The notes beneath the pieces are model-generated. The model did no database searches and was not told the origin of the DNA. It saw only the letters and a list, made by a program, of their open reading frames with translations. 64,000 nucleotides of DNA from Bacteroidota bacterium (GTDB lineage Bacteria; Bacteroidota; Bacteroidia; Chitinophagales; Chitinophagaceae), in the NCBI GenBank assembly GCA_030706605.1, contig JAUZOE010000001.1, forward strand, positions 186,001-250,000. The letters run 5' to 3'. A program made the translations under genes and the position numbers. Below are positions 1 to 9,973 of this stretch, piece by piece; position 1 is the stretch's first letter; every line of letters begins with the position of its first letter.

Positions 1-334
1 CACTTTCCAAAACGGCGGCATTATTCATCATAATGGCATTGGTTATTTCAGCAGGCTTCATATTAGACAACATCATTCGGGCTGTAGCAGCCCCCACGCC
101 GGATACACTTATCAGCAATATAAACATTTCTTTTTCCAAAACATCGAAAAATCCATACAAAGTATGAGAATCTTCTTTTACCTGCAGGTAAGTAAACAAT
201 TTACCTTCCGCCAGGTTTTGAATATGAGAATAGGTATTCAGGCTAATATTTACCTCATAGCCGATGCCCTGCACATCCACATAAACCACTGCGGGATTTT
301 TATAAGAAAATTTTCCTGATAAGTATGCTATCAT
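1..334 (-). CDS. ruvA: Holliday junction branch migration protein RuvA (N-terminal part, runs off the left edge)
   Basis: Reverse-strand translation MIAYLSGKFSYKNPAVVYVDVQGIGYEVNISLNTYSHIQ...LYGFFDVLEKEMFILLISVSGVGAATARMMLSNMKPAEI; RuvA OB-fold and HhH signature. Not in the supplied ORF track because it is truncated. Confidence 0.93.
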   Translation of the reverse strand, partial: MIAYLSGKFSYKNPAVVYVDVQGIGYEVNISLNTYSHIQNLAEGKLFTYLQVKEDSHTLYGFFDVLEKEMFILLISVSGVGAATARMMLSNMKPAEITNAIMMNNAAVLES

Positions 335-470
335 AATAGTTTTAAAGTGGTCAAAAATAAGTAATTCAGTGTAATGGCTAGTATATTAAAATTTTATTAT
401 CATCTATAAGAAGCGGAATACGCAGGATGTCGTATTTTTATCGTCTTAATTTAAAATTTTATTATATAAA

Positions 471-1472
471 ATGACTAATAAAATCTCTGCTGCCATAACG
501 GCTATAGGTGCATATGTGCCGGAATACAGGCTTACCAATGCTGAACTGGAAACTATGGTAGACACTTCTGATGAATGGATAAAAACCCGCACTGGCGTAG
601 AAGAAAGAAGAATATTAAAAGGAGAAAATAGAGGAGTTTCAGAAATGGGAGCACCTGCGATCTTGGAACTTTGTAAAAAAAGAGGAATTGACCCCGAAGA
701 GATTGATTGCATTATTTGCTGTACCGTTACTCCAGACATGACCTTTCCGGCGACAGCCAATATTATTTCCCGAAAAATTGGCGCCGTGAATGCCTTTGGT
801 TTTGACCTCTCAGCAGCCTGTTCAGGATTTTTATATGGAGTTACTACAGGCTCAGCCTTGATAGAAAGCGGACGATATAAAAAAGTAGTGGTAGTAGGCA
901 CTGATAAAATGAGTGGCATAGTAGATTATAGCGACAGAACTACTTGTGTTCTTTTTGGCGATGCCGCCGGTGCTATTTTACTGGAGCCTAATGAAGAAGG
1001 ATATGGCATACAGGAAAGTATTTTAAAATCAGATGGCGAAGGTGCTGAATATTTGAAAATGGTAGCCGGAGGTTCGGCTAAACCGGCTTCTATTGAAACC
1101 GTTTTAGCAAAAGAACATTATATCTACCAGGAAGGGCCTACTGTTTTTAAATTTGCTGTAAAGCGAATGGCCGATGTAGCGTTTGAATTACTCGAAAGAA
1201 ATCAATTAACCGGGGATGATATTGCTTGGCTGGTTCCCCATCAGGCCAATAAAAGAATTATAGACGCTACGGCAAACCGTATGGGTTTAAGTACCGATAA
1301 AGTTATGATCAATATACAGCGTTATGGAAATACCACCTCAGCTACTATACCCTTATGTTTATGGGAATGGGAAAAAAAATTAAAAAAAGGCGACCTTATT
1401 GTGCTGGCAGCATTTGGTGGAGGATTTACCTGGGGTGCTACACTGGTAAAGTGGGCATATGATAGCATTTAG
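471..1472 (+). CDS. fabH: 3-oxoacyl-ACP synthase III (KAS III)
   Basis: 333 aa; DLSAACSGFLYG active-site Cys, VPHQANKRIID, YGNTTSATIPL. Confidence 0.95.
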   Translation: MTNKISAAITAIGAYVPEYRLTNAELETMVDTSDEWIKTRTGVEERRILKGENRGVSEMGAPAILELCKKRGIDPEEIDCIICCTVTPDMTFPATANIISRKIGAVNAFGFDLSAACSGFLYGVTTGSALIESGRYKKVVVVGTDKMSGIVDYSDRTTCVLFGDAAGAILLEPNEEGYGIQESILKSDGEGAEYLKMVAGGSAKPASIETVLAKEHYIYQEGPTVFKFAVKRMADVAFELLERNQLTGDDIAWLVPHQANKRIIDATANRMGLSTDKVMINIQRYGNTTSATIPLCLWEWEKKLKKGDLIVLAAFGGGFTWGATLVKWAYDSI

Positions 1473-1553
1473 ATTCAATATTTTCTATTATCCAAAAGAA
1501 AATTAGAATAAATTTATCTGACTCTTCTGAAACTGAAGAATGATTCAGGAATA

Positions 1554-1588
1554 GTTTTTGATTCAATAATTTTTAATTGATCAAAAAC
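1554..1588. repeat. Inverted repeat / potential hairpin just upstream of the 91-aa ORF
   Basis: GTTTTTGAT-t-CAAT-aattttta-ATTG-ATCAAAAAC; 13 paired bases ending 8 nt before the ATG at 1597. Confidence 0.5.
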
Positions 1589-1596
1589 ATTCTAAT

Positions 1597-1872
1597 ATGG
1601 ACAAAACAGAAAAATTACATGTGATGGAAAAAATGCTTCTCGAACTGGACGATGTGGTAAATTCCGAAACTTCTTTATTGAGAAAAATTGCACAACTGGA
1701 AGCCGAAAATATGAATCTTGGCAACAACCTTCTTGAAAAGCAATTACCGGAGATTCATTCAATGGTAGATGAAACCTTAGATGAAGTAGCAAAACTTCAA
1801 AGCGGGTTTACCGAGGTAAAAGATAAATTTATTAAAGACAATAAGCTGGGCGAAGTGCCTCCAAAAAATTAA
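1597..1872 (+). CDS. Small hypothetical coiled-coil protein
   Basis: 91-aa ORF, charged and heptad-like, intact between fabH and a convergent DinB-family gene. Confidence 0.6.
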   Translation: MDKTEKLHVMEKMLLELDDVVNSETSLLRKIAQLEAENMNLGNNLLEKQLPEIHSMVDETLDEVAKLQSGFTEVKDKFIKDNKLGEVPPKN

Positions 1873-1876
1873 AATA

Positions 1877-2392
1877 CTATTTTCCTTTTAACCCTTTAAA
1901 GGCTTTGGTCCTGCTAAAAACAATAAAATCTGTTGCGGGAATTTTATCAATTCCATTTTGTCTCAATAGGGTGATTATTTGCCCTCGATGAAAAGTCTGG
2001 TGGTTAAATAAATGCAACAGCACTTCATAAACCGGCTGTTTAAAATATTCTTTCCTGGTATTTTGGTATGAAAAAACAAAGGTCATTTTATTTTCACTGG
2101 CTTCATTTGCCCAATCGCTCCATTCCTTTGAAATTGATAACCATTTTTTTGAGAATTCGCTGAAATCTGTATCTGTTTCATTGCCGGGCAATTGTACATG
2201 TTCCTGCAATTTCATCCGTTGCCACCATATACTTTCCACATTCATCAGATGAACTATCGTTTTATAAATAGTTCCAAAACTACTGCCGGTTTCTTTAAAT
2301 AAAATTTCCGGGGGAATAATTGCCAGCTTATCCAATAAAATTTTATTTGCCCAAAGATTGTATGCCGCATACTGAATAAAAAGTTGCTTCAT
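1877..2392 (-). CDS. DinB family protein (damage-inducible-like four-helix protein)
   Basis: 171 aa; YNLWAN...HLMNVESIWWQR...LLHLFNHQTFHRGQIITLLRQNG with the three-His pattern typical of DinB/DUF1572-like proteins. Confidence 0.85.
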   Translation of the reverse strand: MKQLFIQYAAYNLWANKILLDKLAIIPPEILFKETGSSFGTIYKTIVHLMNVESIWWQRMKLQEHVQLPGNETDTDFSEFSKKWLSISKEWSDWANEASENKMTFVFSYQNTRKEYFKQPVYEVLLHLFNHQTFHRGQIITLLRQNGIDKIPATDFIVFSRTKAFKGLKGK

Positions 2393-2499
2393 GTTTTTTT
2401 ATGCAAAGTAAATAACTATCTCATTGATACCCTTCATTTTTTATTTCTTTTAAGATGATTCATTTAGCAAAAAATGTAGGGATCATTTAATAAGGATTC

Positions 2500-3618
2500 T
2501 CATGATCTTTTCCTGTAATTGAGAACTGCCCACCCGTTAAAGAAAACAGCAAATCCCAAAATTGCCAGCATTTGACTTTTTATATCTGCGAGACCGCTTC
2601 CCTTTAATATTACCATGCGCATTACTTCTATAAAATAGGAAACCGGGTTAAACTTAGTGATGATCTGCGCCCATTCGGGCATGCTTTCAATAGGTGTAAA
2701 TAAACCACTCATTAAATTAAATATCATCGTTATAAAAAATGCCACCAGGAACGACTGCTGCTGCGTTTGGGCATAGGTAGACAAAAGTAATCCCAAGCCA
2801 AGAACTGCTAATAAATAGACAGCAGCAAAAATGTAAATGGTAATGTAATGCCCAACAGGAACAATCCCGTACGCCACCCTGGCAATTGTAAGGCCGATAG
2901 TTAATACAACAAGCGCCAGCAGCCAGAACGGAATTAATTTGCCCAAAATAAAATACACTTTTTTTATTGGGCTTACATTAATCTGTTCGATAGTCCCCAA
3001 TTCTTTTTCCTTAACGATATTAAGGGCTGCGAAGTTAGATCCAATAATAGTGAGCAACATTACCAAAATTCCCGGCACCATAAAATACTGGTAATTCATA
3101 TTGGGATTGAACCAGTCAGAATAAGTAACCTCAATTGTTGGTTGCGGATCAAATCGGGGAAACTGAATCCATTGGGTTCGAACACCCGCGTTATAGCTTT
3201 GAATAATTTGCTGAATGTAGGCACTGCCCAACCCTGCTTTAATCCCGTTAATAGCGTTTGCTGCAATAAATAAATCTGCTTTACTTTCTTTTACCAGTTT
3301 TCGCTCAAACTGGGCAGATATTTCCAGTATCAGATCTGCTTTATCTGATTCAATTGAATGCAGGGCCTGCGGAAAAGTGGCGCTATAGTCCTTCAATTTA
3401 AAATAACCCGAAGCAATAATTTTATGGATCAACTTTTGAGAATATTGAGTATGATCATGATCTACTACTGCCAAATTGATATTCTTTATTTGATAATCTG
3501 CTGCCAACGGTAATATCAACAATTGTATCATCGGCGCTATAAATAAAATCCGGAAAATAGAAGGGTCACGTAATATTTGGCGGAACTCTTTCTGCAATAA
3601 AAATTTCAATACTCTCAT
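2500..3618 (-). CDS. ABC-2 type transporter permease (distal gene of efflux operon)
   Basis: 372 aa; N-terminal TM, large periplasmic loop, KEKELGTIEQINVSP motif, C-terminal TM bundle; ATGA overlap with the upstream permease. Confidence 0.9.
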   Translation of the reverse strand: MRVLKFLLQKEFRQILRDPSIFRILFIAPMIQLLILPLAADYQIKNINLAVVDHDHTQYSQKLIHKIIASGYFKLKDYSATFPQALHSIESDKADLILEISAQFERKLVKESKADLFIAANAINGIKAGLGSAYIQQIIQSYNAGVRTQWIQFPRFDPQPTIEVTYSDWFNPNMNYQYFMVPGILVMLLTIIGSNFAALNIVKEKELGTIEQINVSPIKKVYFILGKLIPFWLLALVVLTIGLTIARVAYGIVPVGHYITIYIFAAVYLLAVLGLGLLLSTYAQTQQQSFLVAFFITMIFNLMSGLFTPIESMPEWAQIITKFNPVSYFIEVMRMVILKGSGLADIKSQMLAILGFAVFFNGWAVLNYRKRS

Positions 3619-4778
3619 GCCAGCCTGATTTTAAAATTTTTAATGCTAAGACCCAATAACACAAATGTCATCACTACTAAAATCAACGTTTCTTTCCAGA
3701 TAGCTGCGAATCCCAAACCCTTTATCATTATTGACTCTACTATTATATAGTACCATTTTGAAGGAACGATATTGGATATAATTTGCAATGGAAGTGGCAT
3801 GTTCTCTATAGGAAATAAGAAGCCGCTGAATAGTAATGTAGGTAAAAACAAGCTCAACAACGATGTGAACATAGCAGCTTGCTGGGTTTTAGCACCATTC
3901 GAAATAAGGATGCCAATGGAAAGAGCGGTGATCGTAAATAGTGTACTTTCTGCAATCAACAGAAACAGACTCCCATTGATTGGTACTTTAAGCACATAAA
4001 CACTAAGTAACAGGATACAGGCAATGTTCAACATCGAAACTGCGAGATAAGGAATCGTCTTCGCAATAATGATCCGGAAAGGTTTCAATGGCGAAACAAG
4101 GATCACTTCCATCGTTCCCAATTCTTTTTCTCTTACAATAGCAATGGATGTCATCATTGCGCAAACCAACATCAGTACGAGAGCCATTACACCCGGAACA
4201 AAATTATAAGCCGACTTCAGTTCAGGATTATACAGCATCCTTAATTGAGTCTTGATCGTATAAGGCAGAACTTTGTTTTGATTTAAAGATTGCTGGTAAT
4301 CGTTAATAATTGCAGTTGCATAATTTGTGAGTGTATTGGCCGTATTAGGGTCAGAAGCATCTGCAATTAGTTGTACCTGGGCTGAATTGGTATGTAACAA
4401 ATCATTCCGAAAGTTGGAGGGGAAAACAATAGCCAGCCTGATTTTTCCCTGGCGAAACGTAGCACCGATATCTTTATAGGAATGGAGATATTTAATAATT
4501 TCAAAATAACGGCTGGCATCAATTTCATGAATAATATTTGAAGTTGCCTGATCATTAGACTGATCAAAAACAGCAATCTGCGAATTCTTTACTTCATTGG
4601 TGAGTGCAAAGCCGTATAAAATAATCTGAACAATGGGCATCCATATTAATATAAACAGGGTTCGCCTGTCTCTCCAGATATGCAACCATTCTTTCTTTAC
4701 AAAAATGAAAAATTGTTTTGATCCGCCTCCAAAAAGCGATTTTTTTGCCTTGTGTGTATTTAGTGATTGTGCATCCAT
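3615..4778 (-). CDS. ABC-2 type transporter permease
   Basis: 387 aa; REKELGTMEVILVSPLKP, same architecture as the neighbouring permease. Confidence 0.9.
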   Translation of the reverse strand: MDAQSLNTHKAKKSLFGGGSKQFFIFVKKEWLHIWRDRRTLFILIWMPIVQIILYGFALTNEVKNSQIAVFDQSNDQATSNIIHEIDASRYFEIIKYLHSYKDIGATFRQGKIRLAIVFPSNFRNDLLHTNSAQVQLIADASDPNTANTLTNYATAIINDYQQSLNQNKVLPYTIKTQLRMLYNPELKSAYNFVPGVMALVLMLVCAMMTSIAIVREKELGTMEVILVSPLKPFRIIIAKTIPYLAVSMLNIACILLLSVYVLKVPINGSLFLLIAESTLFTITALSIGILISNGAKTQQAAMFTSLLSLFLPTLLFSGFLFPIENMPLPLQIISNIVPSKWYYIIVESIMIKGLGFAAIWKETLILVVMTFVLLGLSIKNFKIRLA

Positions 4779-4843
4779 TTTTAAAAATTATGCTTAGTGT
4801 CTTTATCTATCATATACCATTTTAACTGGTTTAATAATTGACA

Positions 4844-5587
4844 TTATTCGCTCCTTACTGCTTTCCGTGCCAGTTGTAGAAACACTTCATCCATTGAATT
4901 AGCCGAAAAATTCTTCATCAGGTTGGCCGGTGAATCGAGTGCATCAATTCTTCCGTCAACCATTATCGAAACCCTGTTACAATATTCAGCCTCGTCCATA
5001 TAATGTGTCGTTACAAAGATTGTGATTCCTCTTTCTGATGCTTCATATATAAGGCTCCAGAATTCTCTTCTTGTAATTGGATCAACACCACCCGTTGGCT
5101 CGTCCAAAAAAACAATAGCAGGATCATGAACAATAGCAATTGAAAATGCTAGCTTCTGCTTCCATCCGAGGGGCAAAGATTTTACCAAGGTTTTTTCTTC
5201 TCCTTCTAAACTAAGCTGCTTTGCCAATAGAGCTGTTTTCTCTTTAATCTGCTTGTCGGATAACCCGTATATGCCGGCATAAAAACGAATATTTTCTCTA
5301 ACGGTTAAGTCTTCATACAATGAAAACTTCTGGCTCATATATCCTATACTCTTTTTGATCAGCTCATTTTGCTTGTATACGTCATAACCAGCCACAGTAG
5401 CCAATCCGGAAGTAGGTAAAGACAAACCACACAACATACGCATTGCCGTCGTTTTACCCGCACCGTTAGCTCCAAGAAATCCAAATATTTCACCTTTTTC
5501 CACTTCGAATGAAATTTTATCAACAGCGGTAAAATCTCCAAACTTTTTGGTTAGCTCATTTGCGCTTATGACTTTTTCTTTTCCCAT
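4844..5587 (-). CDS. ABC transporter ATP-binding protein
   Basis: Walker A GANGAGKTT, Walker B AIVFLDEPTGGVDP; signature region degenerate (LPLGWKQ). Confidence 0.92.
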   Translation of the reverse strand: MGKEKVISANELTKKFGDFTAVDKISFEVEKGEIFGFLGANGAGKTTAMRMLCGLSLPTSGLATVAGYDVYKQNELIKKSIGYMSQKFSLYEDLTVRENIRFYAGIYGLSDKQIKEKTALLAKQLSLEGEEKTLVKSLPLGWKQKLAFSIAIVHDPAIVFLDEPTGGVDPITRREFWSLIYEASERGITIFVTTHYMDEAEYCNRVSIMVDGRIDALDSPANLMKNFSANSMDEVFLQLARKAVRSE

Positions 5588-5606
5588 ATTTTTTACTACA
5601 TAATAT

Positions 5607-6536
5607 TTATTCTTTCATTAACGCCATAAAACAGTCTTCAATGTTGGGTTTAATACTATCGATCTCAACATTTGTATAATTCCCTTTTTGCACTATCTTT
5701 TCGAGTATCGGTTTATTATTTCCATCTTTTTTAAAAACAACATGATGATATTGCCCAAAAGGATAACAACTCTCTATGGAAGGGTCATCCTTAATGTCGT
5801 TCATAAGGTGAAACATTTCATTAGCCCTTATTGCCCATAATGGCTTTTTAAATTCTTCGGTTACTCCTTCAGGTGTATTAACAGAAAGAATGCTGCCTTT
5901 TTGAATTAAAGCAACGCGGTCGCACAGACTTGCCTCATCCATATATGCAGTTGAAACAAGTATGGTAATCCCCTGCTCTTTCAAACGATGCAACATTTCC
6001 CAGAATTCTTTTCTTGAAACTGCGTCTACCCCCGTTGTGGGTTCATCAAGAAATAATACAGATGGCTTATGAATAAGCGCACAACTCAATGCCAGTTTTT
6101 GTTTCATTCCGCCGGAAAGTTGCCCGGCCTTTCGATCCTTAAAGGGTTCAATTTGCTGGTAAATATCTTTTATGAGGTTATAATTTTCCTGGATAGTCGT
6201 TCCAAAAATTGTCGCAAAGAATTGGAGATTTTCCTGCACTGATAAATCCTGGTACAACGAAAATTTTCCTGGCATATATCCAACACGGTTACGAATTTGT
6301 TTATAATCTTTTACCACGTCAAAACCGTCAACAGATGCAGCGCCACTGTCAGCTAGCAGTAACGACGTAAGAATCCGGAAGAGTGAAGTTTTGCCAGCTC
6401 CATCAGGACCTATGATACCAAAGATTTCGCCACGATCTACCGAAAATGAAATTCCATTTAATGCCTGTACTACCGTTTTCTTAATACGATACGTTTTAAC
6501 AATATTATCAACAACTACCGCTGCCATATTCTTCAT
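5607..6536 (-). CDS. ABC transporter ATP-binding protein
   Basis: Walker A GPDGAGKTS, signature LSGGMKQ, Walker B SVLFLDEPTTGVD; ATGA overlap with the hlyD-like gene. Confidence 0.92.
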   Translation of the reverse strand: MKNMAAVVVDNIVKTYRIKKTVVQALNGISFSVDRGEIFGIIGPDGAGKTSLFRILTSLLLADSGAASVDGFDVVKDYKQIRNRVGYMPGKFSLYQDLSVQENLQFFATIFGTTIQENYNLIKDIYQQIEPFKDRKAGQLSGGMKQKLALSCALIHKPSVLFLDEPTTGVDAVSRKEFWEMLHRLKEQGITILVSTAYMDEASLCDRVALIQKGSILSVNTPEGVTEEFKKPLWAIRANEMFHLMNDIKDDPSIESCYPFGQYHHVVFKKDGNNKPILEKIVQKGNYTNVEIDSIKPNIEDCFMALMKE

Positions 6537-7474
6537 TTAAAATTTACTTCACCATACATACCTATCTTCAGAAGTCCATCGTTCTTCACATGAATTTTTA
6601 TCGCATATACCAGGTTGGCCCTTTCATCTTTCGTCTGAATAGTTTTTGGAGTGAATTCCGCTTTGTCAGATATCCAGGTTATTTCGCCCGGATATTCCCG
6701 GTATTGCGTAGCGGTGCTGTCAACTAAAACTTTCACCTGCTGGCCCAGTTTTACCTGGTCCAGTTGTGTTCCGGTTATATAAGCCCGCAGGGTCATTACA
6801 GAAAGGTCACCTATTTTATATAAAGCCTTTCCGGGAGTAGTAAATTCGCCTGCCATGGCATACTTGGTAAGTACTGTTCCATTAATAGGATTAGTAATGT
6901 TGGTTCTTTTTAACTGGTCTTCAATTTGCGCAACAGATTTTTGTAAAGGTTTCGATTGGCTCAATACGGAACTGTTTTGAGTACCGGTAGTCGATTCCTG
7001 CACTTTTATTTGCTGTTCATTTACAGCAATCTGCTTTTGTATTACGTCAATTTGAGCGTTCTGGTCATCCAGTTGTTTCGTTGTTGCAGCATCCGCTTTA
7101 ATAAGGCGTTCAAGGCGGGCCTTTTCATACAAAGCATTCGCTAACTGAACTTTTTGCACAGCTATCTGATCCTTTAACAATTTTACAGATGGCCCTACAT
7201 CCATCGTTTTTTGCTGTAATGCGTTGATAGTGGCAATAACCTCATCTTTTTGTAATTGCAGGGGAACAGAATCAATATAACCTACAACACTATCCTTTTG
7301 CAATACAGACCCCTCATTGATGTTAAGCGTTTTTATCTGCCCCGTAACTTCAGACGACACCACTACTTCGTCAACTTCGAAAGTTCCGGATGCATCTGCT
7401 TCATGATGATTGTTACACCCTATTGCCCCTAAGAAAACAAGCGTACTAACGTATAAGAATGACCGAATTTTCAT
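6533..7474 (-). CDS. HlyD-family periplasmic adaptor subunit (lipoprotein-like)
   Basis: 313 aa; VSSEVTGQIKTLNINEGSVLQKDSVVGYID biotinyl-lipoyl-like motif, coiled coil, TNITNPINGTVLTKYAMAGEF; signal ending LGAIGCNN. Confidence 0.9.
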   Translation of the reverse strand: MKIRSFLYVSTLVFLGAIGCNNHHEADASGTFEVDEVVVSSEVTGQIKTLNINEGSVLQKDSVVGYIDSVPLQLQKDEVIATINALQQKTMDVGPSVKLLKDQIAVQKVQLANALYEKARLERLIKADAATTKQLDDQNAQIDVIQKQIAVNEQQIKVQESTTGTQNSSVLSQSKPLQKSVAQIEDQLKRTNITNPINGTVLTKYAMAGEFTTPGKALYKIGDLSVMTLRAYITGTQLDQVKLGQQVKVLVDSTATQYREYPGEITWISDKAEFTPKTIQTKDERANLVYAIKIHVKNDGLLKIGMYGEVNFK

Positions 7475-7484
7475 TTATGTTATT

Positions 7485-8816
7485 TTATTGATTTATTGAA
7501 TTATTTATTGTGATATCACCCATTGTGTTCTGGTAATTGAATTCCGCCTGCAACAATTGCATCTCATGAAGAATTTTATTTTGTCGTGCCCGGTCTTCAG
7601 CATTTACTTCATTAATGTAATCGTGCGTACTCAGTACGCCATTCTCCAATTGTGCACTGGCAGCATTTTTCACGGATTGTCTCAATGCAATAATTGCATC
7701 GTCATTTTTTAGCAGCTCCCTGTATTTTCTTACATCTCCATTCTGTTGCTTTTGGGCCATTTTTGTATTGAAAAGAAATGTTTCTTTATTTACATCAAGT
7801 GTCTGTTTATTAAGATCCAATAAATGTTCCTGGTTTTTTAAAGTGTAAAGGCTGCCAAAATTCCAATTGAGTCTTAGTCCGCCAATGAAATACCCTTGAA
7901 AATTATTGCTCAACATGTTGAGGCCTGGCCGTCCATAACCTCCTTGTGCAAACAAGCTCAGTTTAGGTCGAACCTGGGCGTGTAAAAGATTGCCTTGCAG
8001 ATCATATATTTTTTTCTGGTAATCATAAAAAGATATCTCCGGACGGGCAATGCTGTCTGTTAGCATTGGCGCAACGGGCTTTTGAAGGATCGTGCTATCA
8101 TTGATATTAATATTAATAAACATGCTCAACATGTCAACAAACGCTTTTCTTGCTGTTTCAATTTCTACTCTTGCCTGTTCAGCCTGCAATAGCTGAGCAG
8201 ACAATTCGTCTACGCTACTTCGGTAAGCTGTTCCATTTGCAAGGAGAGCTTTCGCTTTATCAATTCCATTTTGAATATCCTGTTTCAACAGTTCATTTTG
8301 CTTTAGTTGTTCATCCATTAATAAAGCACCAAAAAACAACTGGTTCACACGATCATATAATCCATACAAACTGACTTCCAGGCTCTGTTGCTGAACCGCT
8401 TCATTTGCGTTAGCAAATTCCTTTTGATTTTTAATTACACCACCATCATAAATAACCTGGTCAGCTTCTCCATAAATTTTATATTGATCTTTGCTATAAG
8501 TAGGCACTTTAAACCCGGGTATTTGAAATGGAAAACTAGTAACAGTCGATTGGTAAGTCGTTTGTCCATTCACTGAAAAGACTGGCAGATATCCTTTAGC
8601 AGCATTTAATACTGTATATTCTTTAGTTTTTGTAATTAAATCCCGCTGTTTAATCAACGGGTAATTTTTTCGTGCCAATTGATACACTTTTTCAATAGTA
8701 ATGACATCCTGCGATTGAGCATAAAGCTTGACATTTGCAAACAGGATTACAATGATCGTCAAAATCATCATACAATATCTTCTTAACCAAATAGTTAATT
8801 TTAGCATATAAATCAC
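7485..8816 (-). CDS. TolC family outer membrane efflux protein (true start probably near 8771)
   Basis: 443 aa; OEP-family composition; in-frame M16/M17 begins a better signal peptide (MMILTIIVILFANVKLYAQS). Confidence 0.88.
   Translation of the reverse strand: MIYMLKLTIWLRRYCMMILTIIVILFANVKLYAQSQDVITIEKVYQLARKNYPLIKQRDLITKTKEYTVLNAAKGYLPVFSVNGQTTYQSTVTSFPFQIPGFKVPTYSKDQYKIYGEADQVIYDGGVIKNQKEFANANEAVQQQSLEVSLYGLYDRVNQLFFGALLMDEQLKQNELLKQDIQNGIDKAKALLANGTAYRSSVDELSAQLLQAEQARVEIETARKAFVDMLSMFINININDSTILQKPVAPMLTDSIARPEISFYDYQKKIYDLQGNLLHAQVRPKLSLFAQGGYGRPGLNMLSNNFQGYFIGGLRLNWNFGSLYTLKNQEHLLDLNKQTLDVNKETFLFNTKMAQKQQNGDVRKYRELLKNDDAIIALRQSVKNAASAQLENGVLSTHDYINEVNAEDRARQNKILHEMQLLQAEFNYQNTMGDITINNSINQ
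8783..8798. promoter_or_regulatory. Candidate TetR operator, copy 2 (upstream of revised tolC start)
   Basis: TTAACCAAATAGTTAA; 14/16 identical to the element at 9436-9451. Confidence 0.5.
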
Positions 8817-9454
8817 CTTTTAATTGAATCTATAATAAGTTTCGCAACTTCTTTCTTACGCTGTTCCATTACATTTTTGAATTGCAGTTCATCGAGTCCT
8901 AGCGTAAATTGTATCATAGGTTTTGCCACAAATGGGAAAATAGTAGCCGAAATAAGATTAATCAATAAATGCAACGGACTAATTTTTTTGATGTTTCCTT
9001 TTTTTATTTCTTTTTCAATTTGCGCCAGGAATTTTTGCGGATGGGGGCCACTTTGTTTACTCCAGATTTTCCGGATAAATACTTCAGGCCCCTTACTCAC
9101 TTCATTTAGTACAAATAAAGGCAGATAAGGGTTTTCAGACATCATCGTTATATATTGTTCGGCAAAATTCTCAATTTTCTCAAACAAGGACATATCTGAT
9201 TCGAAAATTAAATTTATCGTCGGAAATAATTTTTGTGCTGCCTCGAAGAAAATAACTTCAAACAACTTTTCCTTACTCCTGAAATAATAATGCAGCATGG
9301 CTTTATTGATGCCTGCTTCATTAGCAATATCCTGCATACGAGCACCCGCCATCCCTTTTGAGAGAAAAACTTTCTTTGCTGCTGCCAGAATCTTTTGTTC
9401 AGTTGATATATCTATTTTCGAATTAACCATACAATTTAACCAAATGGTTGACAA
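8813..9454 (-). CDS. TetR/AcrR family transcriptional regulator (true start probably 9430)
   Basis: N-terminal HTH ILAAAKKVFLSKGMAGARMQDIANEAGINKAMLHYYFRSKEKLFEVIF. Confidence 0.93.
   Translation of the reverse strand: MSTIWLNCMVNSKIDISTEQKILAAAKKVFLSKGMAGARMQDIANEAGINKAMLHYYFRSKEKLFEVIFFEAAQKLFPTINLIFESDMSLFEKIENFAEQYITMMSENPYLPLFVLNEVSKGPEVFIRKIWSKQSGPHPQKFLAQIEKEIKKGNIKKISPLHLLINLISATIFPFVAKPMIQFTLGLDELQFKNVMEQRKKEVAKLIIDSIKR
9436..9451. promoter_or_regulatory. Candidate TetR operator, copy 1 (upstream of revised tetR start)
   Basis: TTAACCAAATGGTTGA containing the palindrome AACCA-aa-TGGTT. Confidence 0.55.
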
Positions 9455-9973
9455 AGATAATAAAACAACATTGAATTTTAGTAAAAAATAACTAAGAATT
9501 ATCTCGCCTATAAATCGCTCATCCCCAGTAAGAAAATTAATAGCTCTATTTATATTTTTTAAAATGTGCTCTTCCGATTTTAGATTATTTATTAATATAT
9601 CCGAAAATCTCTCTCCTTCTTAACGTAGATAACTTTTCAAAAATTTCTTTGCACTTGTCTTAACAAAGAAATGATTTGCACCTGAATGCAATAAACCTTC
9701 CAAAACCTGATTTTTTTATCCAATTATACTAATTGGGAAGGGTAATGTTTTATCAACAGGAATAATTTTATAACAAATAAGATTATAGAATACCATTTTT
9801 AAAGAAATTTCCCGCTTATTTATATTTGGAATGTTAATCCTTTCTGCGTTGACATAAAAATGACTGAAATGAATCGGGAGATAATTAAATTGTGTCAGAT
9901 TTTTCTCTGAATAATCTATGTTTAAGATAATTGCGCATATAAATCAGTAACTTTTAGAACCGCAAGCGTAACT

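Noticed and set aside
446-919. 157-aa minus-strand ORF opposite fabH
   Set aside because: Fully antisense to a confidently identified gene; composition is typical of a shadow ORF.
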